64,000 nucleotides of DNA, from contig NZ_AP018290.1 of the NCBI RefSeq assembly GCF_002368415.1, forward strand, positions 2,483,470-2,547,469, read 5' to 3'. Shown piece after piece: positions 1 to 8,717 of the stretch. The translations under genes were made by a program, and so were the position numbers. A model generated the notes under the pieces. The model saw only the letters and a program-made list of their open reading frames with translations. It searched no databases and was not told the DNA's origin. This DNA comes from Calothrix sp. NIES-4105. GTDB lineage: Bacteria > Cyanobacteriota > Cyanobacteriia > Cyanobacteriales > Nostocaceae. How positions within the stretch are numbered: position 1 is the first letter of the stretch; every line of letters starts with the position of its first letter.

Positions 1-126
1 GGTTTTGCTTCTCCAAGCACTACTGCACAATCAGCATCAGTTGATACACAAGCTACGATTGATGATTTACGCGCTGAAATTGCGACTTTGCGGACTGAAT
101 TGCAACGCCATCGCGTTAGTGGTTGA
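1..126 (+). CDS. C-terminal tail of an unidentified protein (partial)
   Basis: A reading frame is already open at base 1 and ends at TGA 124-126, giving the last 41 residues of a gene that begins outside the window. The tail has a Ser/Thr/Gln-rich stretch followed by a short amphipathic segment with heptad-like spacing (DDLRAEIATLRTELQRH), so it probably ends in a coiled coil. A TTCG-loop hairpin follows 8 bp later, which fits a gene end. Nothing identifies the family. An alternative frame is also open here (5-217) but runs through the hairpin and has unnatural composition. Confidence 0.6.
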   Translation, partial: GFASPSTTAQSASVDTQATIDDLRAEIATLRTELQRHRVSG

Positions 127-134
127 AGACGTAA

Positions 135-150
135 GGTGGCTTCGGCCACC
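135..150 (+). terminator. GGTGGC-TTCG-GCCACC hairpin
   Basis: Six-base perfect arms close a TTCG tetraloop directly after the stop of the partial gene. There is no clean T-run after it, so it could be a weak terminator or an mRNA 3'-end stabiliser. Confidence 0.5.
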
Positions 151-229
151 ATACAATAAATTTAAAGTTTACTTTCCAAGCGAAAATAAAAGTGTATTTT
201 CTTCCGAGTTCAGTTAATCCCAGCGGTAT

Positions 230-1921
230 TTGAAGCATATGGAAAAAGGATATTCGGACAAGGCATACCGTTGGAATCGCGAAAACTACTCTAGCAGGCG
301 CCGCTTTATCGATATTTGGGGTTTTGTACTGCTATTGATGTATCGGCTTTGGCTATATAACAAGTCTTGGAGTTATCCAGGGGGAGTTAGTGACGCAAAG
401 CAAGCAGCACGGCGCCGGACTTTGGCAGTTTGGATTCGCAACACATTACTCGATTTAGGCCCGACTTTTATTAAAGTTGGACAATTGTTTTCGACGCGCG
501 CGGATTTATTTCCGGCCGAGTATGTCGAAGAACTATCGAAGTTACAAGACCGTGTTCCAGCTTTTAGCTACGATCAGGTTGAGTCTACTATCGAGAAAGA
601 ACTAGGTAAAAAAATTCCTGAACTTTTCCATAGTTTTGAACCCGTTCCTCTAGCCGCAGCTTCTTTGGGACAAGTTCATAAAGCGGTTTTACACTCTGGT
701 GAAGCCGTTGTTGTTAAAGTTCAACGTCCTGGACTTAAAAAGCTATTTGAAATCGATTTAAGAATTCTTAAAGGTATCACGCGCTATTTTCAAAGTCATC
801 CCAAATGGGGAAAAGGACGCGACTGGATAGGAATTTATGAAGAGTGTTGTAGAATTCTTTGGGAAGAAATAGATTATTTGAGCGAAGGTCGCAATGCCGA
901 CGCTTTTCGCCGCAATTTCCGCGCTTATGAGTGGGTGAAAGTCCCTCGCGTTTACTGGCGTTACGCTTCTTCACGTGTACTCACACTCGAATATGCTCCC
1001 GGTATCAAAATAAGTCAATATGAAGCTTTAGAAGCGGCAGGTTTAGACAGAAAAGTACTTGCTCGCCAAGGCGCCGAAGCGTATCTACACCAGTTGCTCG
1101 ACGACGGGTTTTTCCATGCTGACCCACACCCTGGTAACATTGCCGTTAGCCCTGAAGGCGCCTTGATTTTTTATGACTTTGGAATGATGGGACGCATCAA
1201 GTCTAACGTTCGTGAGGGCTTGATGGAGACTTTATTCGGCATTGCTTCCAAGGATGGTGATAGAGTTGTGCAGTCACTGATTGATTTAGGCGCTATTGCA
1301 CCAACTGAGGACATGGGACCAGTAAGACGTTCGGTGCAGTACATGCTTGATCACTTTATGGATAAGCCGTTTGAAAACCAATCGGTTGCATCCATTAGTG
1401 ACGACTTGTACGAAATCGCTTATAATCAGCCATTTAGATTTCCTGCAACTTTTACCTTCGTCATGCGCGCGTTTTCGACGCTTGAAGGTGTTGGTAAAGG
1501 ACTTGACCCAGAGTTCAGCTTTATGGAAGTCGCTAAACCCTATGCAATGCAGCTTATGACTAACACGAATGGTGAGGGCAATAGTTTGCTTAACGAACTA
1601 GGCCGTCAAGCAGTCCAAGTCAGTACTACAGCTTTGGGACTACCGCGTCGTCTCGAAGATACTCTCGAAAAACTTGAACGCGGTGATGTTAGAATGCGTG
1701 TCCGCGCGATAGAAACCGAGCGCTTGCTAAGAAGACAAAGTAATATCCAATTAACCACCACTTACGCGGTGATTATCGGTACTTTCACTCTTTCAGCCTC
1801 GATTTTATTAGTTAAAAATTATATATGGGCAGCTGCGTTTGTTGCTTTAGTCGCAGTGAGCGTATCATGGCTGTTAATTAGGCTTATTTTACGCCTTGAC
1901 CGTTATGACCGTATGTATTAA
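230..1921 (+). CDS. ABC1/UbiB (AarF) family atypical kinase
   Basis: This 563-residue protein is a member of the ABC1K/UbiB family, atypical kinase-like ATPases linked to prenylquinone metabolism. The family hallmarks are in order: KxGQ motif at about 82-85 in the N-terminal extension, the Ala-rich nucleotide loop AAASLGQVH (142-150), VVKVQRP with the lysine near 163, HADPHPGN (296-303) and DFG (316-318). Two hydrophobic segments near the C-terminus (about 505-550) should anchor it in a membrane, as in other cyanobacterial members. Cyanobacteria carry several paralogues, so a specific quinone step cannot be assigned. An alternative ATG lies three codons in. A PP2C phosphatase starts 29 bp after the stop, so the two are probably co-transcribed. 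Confidence 0.93.
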   Translation: MKHMEKGYSDKAYRWNRENYSSRRRFIDIWGFVLLLMYRLWLYNKSWSYPGGVSDAKQAARRRTLAVWIRNTLLDLGPTFIKVGQLFSTRADLFPAEYVEELSKLQDRVPAFSYDQVESTIEKELGKKIPELFHSFEPVPLAAASLGQVHKAVLHSGEAVVVKVQRPGLKKLFEIDLRILKGITRYFQSHPKWGKGRDWIGIYEECCRILWEEIDYLSEGRNADAFRRNFRAYEWVKVPRVYWRYASSRVLTLEYAPGIKISQYEALEAAGLDRKVLARQGAEAYLHQLLDDGFFHADPHPGNIAVSPEGALIFYDFGMMGRIKSNVREGLMETLFGIASKDGDRVVQSLIDLGAIAPTEDMGPVRRSVQYMLDHFMDKPFENQSVASISDDLYEIAYNQPFRFPATFTFVMRAFSTLEGVGKGLDPEFSFMEVAKPYAMQLMTNTNGEGNSLLNELGRQAVQVSTTALGLPRRLEDTLEKLERGDVRMRVRAIETERLLRRQSNIQLTTTYAVIIGTFTLSASILLVKNYIWAAAFVALVAVSVSWLLIRLILRLDRYDRMY

Positions 1922-1950
1922 ATGATTGTTTCCGATGCCTAAAAAAAAAT

Positions 1951-2676
1951 ATGAAAATAAACTATATCGGAGCTAGTGACCCCGGACTTATTCGATTTTC
2001 TAATCAGGATGCTTATTATACTGACCCAGAAGGACGATTTTTTGTAGTTGCTGATGGGATGGGTGGTCATGCGGGTGGTGAAGAAGCCAGTCGTATCGCT
2101 ACGCAAGAAATTCAAGCTCATTTAGTCGCAAATTGGGATTCACCAATTCCCTCAGAACAATTGCTTGAAGCGGCACTTCTTCAAGCAAACGAAGCTATTA
2201 TACGCGACCAACAAAGCCATCCTGAACGTGCTGATATGGGTACAACTGCGGTAGTTATACTATTGCGTGACCCCGACTCTCCCTTGTGCGCGCACGTCGG
2301 CGACTCTAGATTATATCGTTGGCGCTCTTCGCAACTCGAACAAATTACAGAAGACCACACCTGGGTCGCGCGCGCTCTTAAAGTTGGTGACATTTCCCCC
2401 GACGAAGCACGTATTCACCCCTTCCGTCACGTGCTATCACGCTGCTTAGGACGTGAAGATTTACAAGGTATCGAGGTTCAACCTCTCGACTTAAAACCAG
2501 GAGACCGTTTACTGCTGTGTAGTGATGGTTTAACTGAAGAACTAGTTGATGAAAAAATTGCTAGTTACCTCCAAGAATCCTCACTGCTTGATAAAGCAGC
2601 TTTCGCGCTCATCGAAGCGGCGAAAGAACAAGGTGGACACGATAATATTACCGTCGTACTTGTGGCGCTTGATTAA
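1951..2676 (+). CDS. PP2C-family protein serine/threonine phosphatase (Stp/PrpC type)
   Basis: The 241-residue protein is a minimal bacterial PP2C phosphatase, metal-dependent and cytosolic, removing phosphate from Ser/Thr. Visible motifs are SNQD (17-20), ADGMGGH (34-40), GTTAV, the HVGDSRLYR strand, LLLCSDGLTEEL and the C-terminal GGHDNITVV, which together supply the aspartates that bind the Mn/Mg pair. The length is that of the catalytic domain alone. It directly follows the ABC1-type kinase, and several Hanks-type Ser/Thr kinases are in the same window, so it may reverse their phosphorylation; that link is inference. Confidence 0.95.
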   Translation: MKINYIGASDPGLIRFSNQDAYYTDPEGRFFVVADGMGGHAGGEEASRIATQEIQAHLVANWDSPIPSEQLLEAALLQANEAIIRDQQSHPERADMGTTAVVILLRDPDSPLCAHVGDSRLYRWRSSQLEQITEDHTWVARALKVGDISPDEARIHPFRHVLSRCLGREDLQGIEVQPLDLKPGDRLLLCSDGLTEELVDEKIASYLQESSLLDKAAFALIEAAKEQGGHDNITVVLVALD

Positions 2677-2678
2677 TA

Positions 2679-2786
2679 TTGGCAACGGATACAACGGATG
2701 TAACGGATAACGTACAGACGTTACATGTTACGTCTCTACCTGTTACCAACAAATATCCGTTACATCCGTTTAACATCCGTTGCCAA
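2679..2786. repeat. Foldback element of the AACGGATGTAACGGAT family, copy 1
   Basis: Arms at about 2679-2710 and 2753-2786 are inverted and nearly complementary, each built from repeats of ACGGAT / ATCCGT units and bounded by TTGGCAACGGAT and ATCCGTTGCCAA. The centre (2712-2739) is a 28-bp palindrome of another family. Related copies lie at 40423-40498 and, as a half element, near 48237. Confidence 0.8.
2712..2739. repeat. 28-bp palindrome family, copy 1
   Basis: Reads GTACAGAC, a 12-base centre GTTACATGTTAC, then GTCTCTAC. It matches the arms and exact length of seven other copies in the window and sits in the middle of the larger foldback. Confidence 0.75.
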
Positions 2787-2820
2787 TTTGTTCATTTTAA
2801 GCATTTTTCATCTTTACAAT

Positions 2821-2883
2821 TTGATACAAAATACATTACCCTCCAAAAATAATATTGGAGGGTAAATTATAGCTTTGTATCAA
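2821..2883. repeat. Nested double inverted repeat
   Basis: Outer arms TTGATACAAA (2821-2830) and TTTGTATCAA (2874-2883) are perfect complements. Inside them TACCCTCCAA (2837-2846) and TTGGAGGGTA (2855-2864) form a second perfect 10-bp stem. Two stacked perfect stems in 63 bp could be a transcription terminator after the phosphatase gene, a protein-binding site or a small structured RNA. Confidence 0.7.
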
Positions 2884-3176
2884 TTGACATCTTGTCACTT
2901 TTGCTGTATATCGAATAAAATCAACTTTAATACTCTTCGCCTCCTTCCTACATAGGAGGTGTAAGTCGTAAAGCACCGTTTTCCGTCAACTCCTTAACTT
3001 TTGACGCTTGTGTAGCACATTTACCGAAATTTACCTGGGTAAACTTGGTGTATATATTTAGCTCAAAACTTTAAGAAGGTAAACTGGACAACTAACTCGC
3101 TTATATAGCACAAAATTACACCCAAAGTAGTGGGCATTTTGTCAAACAACTGTTATCTTTCGTAATACAGAGGTAT

Positions 3177-3210
3177 GAAATTAGATTTTTATTTGCGAAA
3201 ATCTAATTTC
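3177..3210 (+). promoter_or_regulatory. 13-bp perfect hairpin in the nblA leader
   Basis: GAAATTAGATTTT (3177-3189) and AAAATCTAATTTC (3198-3210) are exact complements around an 8-base loop, 76 bp before the nblA start. Position suggests a 5'-UTR structure or operator. Known nblA genes are strongly induced by nutrient starvation, so a control element here is plausible. Confidence 0.6.
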
Positions 3211-3286
3211 AGGCGCCAAAGTAAGTTGTCTTAATCTATCTAAATTTTTTACGTCCTTTCGTCATTTTCTCTATCGGAGTATTATT

Positions 3287-3481
3287 ATGAACAACCCAAT
3301 CGAACTTTCACTCGAACAGCAATTTAGCATTCACTCTTTTGCTAGCCAAGTACAAGGCATGAGCCACGACCAAGCGAAAGACTTTTTAATCAAGCTTTAT
3401 GAGCAAATGGTTGTTAGAGAAGCAACATATAAAGAACTTCTCAAGCACCAGTGGGGTTTAGATGGTACTGGTTTGGCTTAA
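3287..3481 (+). CDS. nblA: NblA, phycobilisome degradation adaptor
   Basis: The 64-residue protein has the size and sequence style of heterocystous NblA: N-terminal IELSLEQQFSIHSFA, then QAKDFLIKLYEQMVVRE and KELLKHQWGL near the end. NblA is a small helical protein that binds phycobiliproteins and targets the antenna to a Clp protease during nitrogen or sulfur starvation. It acts in the cytosol at the thylakoid surface. A GGAG ribosome-binding site lies 8 bp before the ATG. A long upstream region with a strong hairpin and a terminator-like hairpin 28 bp after the stop suggest a monocistronic, individually regulated unit. Confidence 0.95.
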   Translation: MNNPIELSLEQQFSIHSFASQVQGMSHDQAKDFLIKLYEQMVVREATYKELLKHQWGLDGTGLA

Positions 3482-3508
3482 GCAAAGGTGATTGAAGTTT
3501 ACTGTCGC

Positions 3509-3523
3509 AGGAGGCGACCTCCT
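3509..3523 (+). terminator. Terminator-like hairpin after nblA
   Basis: AGGAGG, loop CGA, CCTCCT, followed by a pyrimidine-rich TCTCTTGCTT stretch. The arms are short but GC-rich and placed 28 bp after the nblA stop. Confidence 0.55.
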
Positions 3524-3559
3524 TCTCTTGCTTAGTTCCAGAATGGAAAAAAGCTGGGG

Positions 3560-3670
3560 ATGCCGGGGCGTCAACTTGAGACTCCAGGTAGTTATATTGA
3601 AGCTTTAACTTATCAAGCTCCTGACTGTAGCACTACTATAAGTGTTACTAGTTTAGTGCCTTTACTTTAA
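3560..3670 (+). CDS. Possible 36-residue small protein, hypothetical
   Basis: ATG at 3560 opens a 36-codon frame ending at TAA 3668-3670 (start MPGRQLETPGSYIEAL). Codon choice looks coding-like, and a GGGG stretch precedes the ATG, but too close for a standard ribosome-binding site. It could equally be the decayed 3' end of a longer gene. I do not recognise a family. The following 170 bp up to the kinase stop are very AT-rich and show nothing. Confidence 0.2.
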   Translation: MPGRQLETPGSYIEALTYQAPDCSTTISVTSLVPLL

Positions 3671-3844
3671 TATTTATATTTCCTTTAGGCTTTTTTTACA
3701 ACCATAATTTATTTAATATTATTATTTCTTAACATTTATATAGAAAATCGTTACATTACAGCTAATATATACATATTATAATTTATATAAATAAAACTTA
3801 TATTAAATCAAATAGGAAAAATACATATAAATTTTCACAAGCTA

Positions 3845-5425
3845 TCAAGCTGAAAGGTCGAAAGGAGAATCTGTATTGATCGAGGAAAGCTTGGCAAGAA
3901 TTTGAGGTTTAATTTTTTCATATTCGGTTTTGAGATAGGTTTTACTAATTTGGGGATTAGCTGACGAAGGTAGGGTATGGCTGAGTAATAGCCATTCCTT
4001 TAAGCGACGACATTGGGAAGAAGCAATAGTTGATATTAAGGTATGACTGGGATGGGTTGGTTGCTCGCGCGCGAAAAAGAGTAAGCGGTAGTAGCCTTTT
4101 TCACTAAGTAACCGCACTGTTTCTTGACCTAAATTGCTTTTGAGGTCGAGGTAGTAACTCAGCCATTTGGCGCCAAACCTACGGTTATAGATAACTGTTA
4201 CCCAAAGTAGCATTGGATGGGGAGAAGGAATAAAAAGAAACTGGTTGTAACGGGTACAAACTGAACGCTTTTGGATTTCTATTATTGGTAGCATCATCCA
4301 TAACGCTGGAATAACTTCATCGTTAACACGAATGGGTTGAGAGAAAACAATATCAGCGACTGGTTTGTTACTAGGCCACTTTTGAAGTTTTACAATCTCC
4401 TCTGGCAGAGCATTAGGTGGGTTTGAAGATTTATCTAACCCAGGAGCAACAACTGTAGGAGTATCAGAAGTATGGGGTAATGTATTGGTAGTAGATGTAG
4501 TTGTTTTGCCACTTCCAGATGTAATATCGATTGCCGCTAACGTTTGTATAATATCGCTAATGTTTTGCGGACGGTCACTGGGTTTTTTGGCAAGACAAGC
4601 CATTACCAAGTCTTCTACAGGTTTAGGAATGTCAAAATTAGTATCAATTTCTGCAAACGAACGCGGTTCTTGGAAATGATGCGCTTTATACCAGGCGCCA
4701 AATGAATGAGTAGGGGCAGTTAAAGGTAACTTACTGGTAAGCATTTCAAACATCATCACACCCAAACTATAGATATCGGAGCGGTTGTCTAATTCTTTAC
4801 CTTCCATTTGTTCGGGGGAAGAATAAGCCAAAGTTCCCAAATAGTAATTTGTTTGCTGAGTATTTGACTGAAGTAGTTTAGCAATGCCAAAGTCAAGGAT
4901 TTTAACTAACTCACCAAACGTAGGGTCAACAATGACTAGCATATTACTGGGCTTAATGTCACGATGAATAATCGGATAAATCTTGCCATCAATAGGAATA
5001 CCGTCGTGCGCGCACTGCAACCCCAAACTAATCTGACGTGCCATACTCAAAAACCGCAATAATGACATTTCTTGTTTGCGGATGATATACGACAAGCTTT
5101 TACCCTGTAAATATTCCATTACGTAAAACGGAGTATTATGCTCATCTACGCCATAGTCCATAACTCGAACAATTTGAATACTTTTTTGTCCCAAAAGCGC
5201 ACAGGTTTTAGCTTCACGCTCAAAGCGTTCTTGCAACCGCATTTTTTTATTAGTTTGAATAGACATCGAGAGAAACTTTACCGCAACAGGCACATCTCCC
5301 AACAAAGTATCCTTGGCACGATATACTCGTCCCATTGCTCCGGTTCCTATTAACTCCTGAAGCTGGTACCGTTTGTTAAGTTTGCGACCGAGGTTGGGGT
5401 CTGACATAGTAAGCATTGACTCCAA
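3845..5425 (-). CDS. Hanks-type serine/threonine protein kinase
   Basis: A 526-residue cytosolic kinase. The glycine loop is IGTGAMGRV (27-34), the ATP lysine is in VAVKF (Lys50), the catalytic loop HRDIKPSN is at 154-161, DFG at 178-180 and the activation-segment SPEQ at 203-206, so all catalytic residues are present. A Ser/Thr-rich linker (about 305-345) leads to a roughly 170-residue C-terminal domain that I do not recognise; no transmembrane segment is evident, unlike the two kinases at 52 and 62 kb. ATGs at codons 4 and 7 are alternative starts; the seventh (MSDPNLGRKL) is closest to the domain. It is transcribed away from the hybrid histidine kinase upstream and convergently with nblA. 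Confidence 0.92.
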   Translation of the reverse strand: MESMLTMSDPNLGRKLNKRYQLQELIGTGAMGRVYRAKDTLLGDVPVAVKFLSMSIQTNKKMRLQERFEREAKTCALLGQKSIQIVRVMDYGVDEHNTPFYVMEYLQGKSLSYIIRKQEMSLLRFLSMARQISLGLQCAHDGIPIDGKIYPIIHRDIKPSNMLVIVDPTFGELVKILDFGIAKLLQSNTQQTNYYLGTLAYSSPEQMEGKELDNRSDIYSLGVMMFEMLTSKLPLTAPTHSFGAWYKAHHFQEPRSFAEIDTNFDIPKPVEDLVMACLAKKPSDRPQNISDIIQTLAAIDITSGSGKTTTSTTNTLPHTSDTPTVVAPGLDKSSNPPNALPEEIVKLQKWPSNKPVADIVFSQPIRVNDEVIPALWMMLPIIEIQKRSVCTRYNQFLFIPSPHPMLLWVTVIYNRRFGAKWLSYYLDLKSNLGQETVRLLSEKGYYRLLFFAREQPTHPSHTLISTIASSQCRRLKEWLLLSHTLPSSANPQISKTYLKTEYEKIKPQILAKLSSINTDSPFDLSA

Positions 5426-5474
5426 TCTTTTTAAAATAAGCGAATTTTAGATTTTAGATAATAGATTTTGGATT

Positions 5475-5502
5475 GTAGAGACTAAACACGTTTAGTCTCT
5501 AC
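5475..5502. repeat. 28-bp palindrome family, copy 2
   Basis: GTAGAGAC, centre TAAACACGTTTA, GTCTCTAC. All but the two central bases pair. It lies in the gap between the Ser/Thr kinase start and the hybrid kinase stop. Confidence 0.8.
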
Positions 5503-5627
5503 TCAAGGAAATTTCCTGCTAATTTTAGTATTCCCAAATTTCTGGCAATAAACACCAAACTTCAATTAAACAAATGCAACGTCAATAATTTTATTTAAGT
5601 ATAATTATATACTATATAAATTAGTTA

Positions 5628-8588
5628 TTATTTCTGAACTAACGATTCTATGGCATGGGCTAAAGTATCGGGTTCAACTGGTTTGGCGAGATGAACGTGA
5701 AAACCAGTATCAAGAACCTTTTGACGGTCGTATTCTCCAGCAAAAGCTGTCAGTGCAATGGCTGGAACTAGTCCGCCATTTTCAGGCGCCCATTTTCTGA
5801 CCTGTCGTAATAATTCATACCCATCCATTAAGGGCATTCCAATGTCGCTAACTAAAATGTGTGGTTTTGAGTTTGCCAGTACTTGCAGTGCTTCAAGCGC
5901 CGATGCCACGCTAGTCACTTCGGCGCCGTATAATTCCAAAGCAAAGGCAATAAAGTCTCGTGAGTCTTGGTCATCATCAACAGCCAAAACTCGAATACCA
6001 GAGAGTGTAGAGACGCGATTAATCGCGTCTGTACTAGTGCTTAATGCTGAGTGCTGAGTGCTGATAGGGTTATTCTCAGCACTCAGCACTTTCGACTCAG
6101 CACTATTCAAGAGGGGTAGTTTAACAGTAAAAGTAGCTCCCTGATCTAAACCGGAACTATATGCTTTGACTGTTCCACCATGTAGTTCGACTAAATTGCG
6201 AACAATTGCTAACCCTAATCCCAGTCCACCAAATTTTCTTGTTGTTGTACTGTCTTCTTGACGAAAATAATCAAATATATGTGGTAAAAAGTCTGGACTA
6301 ATACCAATACCATTATCACTAACAGTAATTTTGACAAAAGGAACTTCTAGTAATAAGCGTATTTCTACTTGCCCACCACTAGGTGTAAACTTGATGGCAT
6401 TCGATAAAAGATTCCAGAATATCTGCTGCAAGCGCGCGACATCCCCCGTGATTAGCACTTCAGTGCTATTACCTGTACTAATCTGACTCAAAATCTGAAT
6501 GCTTTTAGCTTCTGCAGCTAAACGCACAGTATCAATAGCTGCCGAAATTACAGAGATTAAATTTACACGAGTCGGGTTAAGTGTAAGTTTGCCGCGAAGA
6601 ATTCGAGAAACATCGAGTAAATCTTCGATTAAGTCAACTTGTAATTTGGCATTGCGCTCAATAGTGTCTAATGCTTCGGATACCTTTTGAGGCTTTAACT
6701 TACCGCTTTTTAATAGCTTAACCCAACCAATAATAGGGTTGAGTGGAGTACGTAGCTCATGGGAAAGAACAGCAAGAAACTCATCTTTAATGCGGTTAGC
6801 ATTTTCTGCTTGTTCGCGCGCTGCTTGTTCGCTTAATAATAAACGTTCCCGCTCAATTTCCGATTGCTTGCGGTCATGGATATCATTAGCAACACCAATC
6901 CACTTAACTATTTGTCCGGAATCATCTCGTAAAGGTAACCCGCGCGCTGCAAACCAGCGATACATTCCATCCGACCCGCGACGACAGCGTATTTCTGCTT
7001 CGTAGTTATCACCATTACCTGTTGCTTGGTACCAAATTGTTGAAACTTTGTTTCGGTCTTCTGGATGAATGGCGCCAACCCATTGATAGCCGATAGTTTG
7101 CTCGAACGACAAACCAGTATAATCGAGCCAATATTGATTACAGTAAGTTATTTTGCCATCGTTTTGAGACATCCAAACGACCTGGGGAGCAACTTCTGTC
7201 AAAATTCGGTAACGTTCCTCACTCTCACGTAAAGCTTGCTCAACCCGTTTCGTATCATCAATATCAGTACAAGAGCCAAACCATCGAATAATTTTCCCGT
7301 CTTTGTCCCGCAAGGCAAATGCTTTACCAAGAAACCAACGGTACTGTCCATCGAGCGCGCGTTTAAAACGATATTCAATATTGTAGTCTTTACCTGTACG
7401 CAACGATTCGTTCCAAATATCTAAACACCTTTGTCGGTCATCTGGATGTAACAAATGACTCCATCCCCAACCTTGGGTCTGCTCTAAAGTCATTCCTGTA
7501 TATTCAAACCAGCGCTTGTTAAAGTAATCGTGGTAGCCATCGGGTAAAGTAGTCCAAAATAATTGTGGCATTGCATCTGCCAAAGTCCGGAAGTACAATT
7601 CACTTTGCTGTAAAGCTTGCTGCGAATGCTTTCTCGACGTGATGTCTCGAATCAACCACCGTAAACCTGCAAATCCAGTTTTATTATGGTGTATGCTGGC
7701 TACTGTTACCTCAGCGCAAAACGGCACCCCTTTTTCTGGCTGAATTTGAAGTTCTTTTGTTTGTATTTGTAATTGGGGTAGCGCGCGTGACTGGTTGAAT
7801 TGCAAGTAAAAATTTTGATATTCTTCGTGTGGAATAAAGGTTGTTAGATATTTACCGACTATATTTTCCTGTTTTGAACCAAGAAGTAGAGCTACAGACT
7901 GGTTTGCTTCCTGAATTTTTCCGTTAGTGTCTGTAACGATATACCCATCTGGAGCGAAGTTGAATAAATCTACATAGCGTTGTCGTTCGTTTTCTAATAA
8001 CAAATTTTGATGTTGCATTTCTTCTTTTGCAACGTTAAGTTCTTCTAAAGCAACTTGTAATTCACTATGAACTTTCGATAGCTGTGTATTATCTTTCTCT
8101 AATTGCGAGTATGTCTTAGATATTATTAGTTCTGACGAGGTATTACTATCACTATCTGGTACAAAATTATTTTTAGCTTGCGTTTTTTCTAAAATATAGA
8201 AATTTGATACCACAGCGTAAGGTTTAGTGGCGCCTAAGAAGAACAAGGGTTGAAAGTTAAATTCTAGCCAAACTTTATTATCATCATTCGGTCTACGAAA
8301 CCCAATTATTACCTTTTGATAAGAATTACATGTTTGAAATGCTATGATGGCTGGGTAAGTATTGTGTGTGTAAGGCGCCCCTCTTGCGTCTGTGATTTGG
8401 TCAAATAGATCAAATAGATTTTTGCCTATCATTTCGTTTGGACTATATCCGAAACACTCGATGCCATTACATCCGCCTAGGCTGCCATCAACGAGATGAA
8501 GTAACATTCCGTCTTCTTTGATGGAATCACCTTTTTGCGTTTGCTGCATATTGGTATGTAGATTAAAAGACGCTTCCTCTTGTTGCAT
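5628..8588 (-). CDS. Multi-PAS hybrid sensor histidine kinase with receiver domain
   Basis: A 986-residue hybrid kinase with no clear membrane segment. In order: an N-terminal PAS-like region (about 30-135), a coiled-coil helix (about 155-205), three more PAS domains (about 205-320, 325-455 with its PAC segment, 455-580), a HisKA helix with phospho-acceptor His610 in SHELRTP, an HATPase domain (LLSNAIKF, DNGIGIS, GLGLGLAI), and a C-terminal receiver (865-986) with the acidic cluster VDDD, phospho-acceptor Asp915 in SDIGMP and Lys969 in AKP. The PAS set suggests cytosolic redox, light or small-molecule sensing. The linker at about 826-864 is encoded by DNA repeats, described separately. No output regulator is adjacent, so phosphotransfer must go elsewhere. 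Confidence 0.93.
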   Translation of the reverse strand: MQQEEASFNLHTNMQQTQKGDSIKEDGMLLHLVDGSLGGCNGIECFGYSPNEMIGKNLFDLFDQITDARGAPYTHNTYPAIIAFQTCNSYQKVIIGFRRPNDDNKVWLEFNFQPLFFLGATKPYAVVSNFYILEKTQAKNNFVPDSDSNTSSELIISKTYSQLEKDNTQLSKVHSELQVALEELNVAKEEMQHQNLLLENERQRYVDLFNFAPDGYIVTDTNGKIQEANQSVALLLGSKQENIVGKYLTTFIPHEEYQNFYLQFNQSRALPQLQIQTKELQIQPEKGVPFCAEVTVASIHHNKTGFAGLRWLIRDITSRKHSQQALQQSELYFRTLADAMPQLFWTTLPDGYHDYFNKRWFEYTGMTLEQTQGWGWSHLLHPDDRQRCLDIWNESLRTGKDYNIEYRFKRALDGQYRWFLGKAFALRDKDGKIIRWFGSCTDIDDTKRVEQALRESEERYRILTEVAPQVVWMSQNDGKITYCNQYWLDYTGLSFEQTIGYQWVGAIHPEDRNKVSTIWYQATGNGDNYEAEIRCRRGSDGMYRWFAARGLPLRDDSGQIVKWIGVANDIHDRKQSEIERERLLLSEQAAREQAENANRIKDEFLAVLSHELRTPLNPIIGWVKLLKSGKLKPQKVSEALDTIERNAKLQVDLIEDLLDVSRILRGKLTLNPTRVNLISVISAAIDTVRLAAEAKSIQILSQISTGNSTEVLITGDVARLQQIFWNLLSNAIKFTPSGGQVEIRLLLEVPFVKITVSDNGIGISPDFLPHIFDYFRQEDSTTTRKFGGLGLGLAIVRNLVELHGGTVKAYSSGLDQGATFTVKLPLLNSAESKVLSAENNPISTQHSALSTSTDAINRVSTLSGIRVLAVDDDQDSRDFIAFALELYGAEVTSVASALEALQVLANSKPHILVSDIGMPLMDGYELLRQVRKWAPENGGLVPAIALTAFAGEYDRQKVLDTGFHVHLAKPVEPDTLAHAIESLVQK
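6007..6106. repeat. Palindrome copy 3 plus AGTGCTG heptamer repeats inside the histidine kinase gene
   Basis: A 28-bp palindrome copy (6007-6034; centre GCGATTAATCGC) is followed by AGTGCTG-type heptamers and an inverted CAGCACT set (to about 6106). The combination is translated in frame into the Ser/Thr/Ala-rich linker between the HATPase and receiver domains. Confidence 0.85.
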
Positions 8589-8717
8589 TTTTAATACTTA
8601 AACAACCAGTTAGGTCTTTATATCGATTTAGTTTAATGATTATAAACTTTAAGATTACGTTATTACAATCATGTACAACTTCTACCCAAAGAGTTATTTC
8701 TTAAGCATTACTTAATA

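Larger units (their letters stand above)
2677..3286. other. 610-bp intergenic region upstream of nblA
   Basis: No gene is supported here. It holds the foldback at 2679-2786, a nested hairpin at 2821-2883, a small CCTCC/GGAGG hairpin near 2940-2959 and the nblA leader hairpin at 3177-3210. The rest is AT-rich and presumably carries the nblA promoter; I could not place -10/-35 or NtcA boxes with confidence. Confidence 0.6.

Noticed and set aside
5-217. 70-codon open frame at the window start
   Set aside because: It overlaps the better-supported coding tail 1-126 in another frame and runs through a hairpin; its composition is unnatural.
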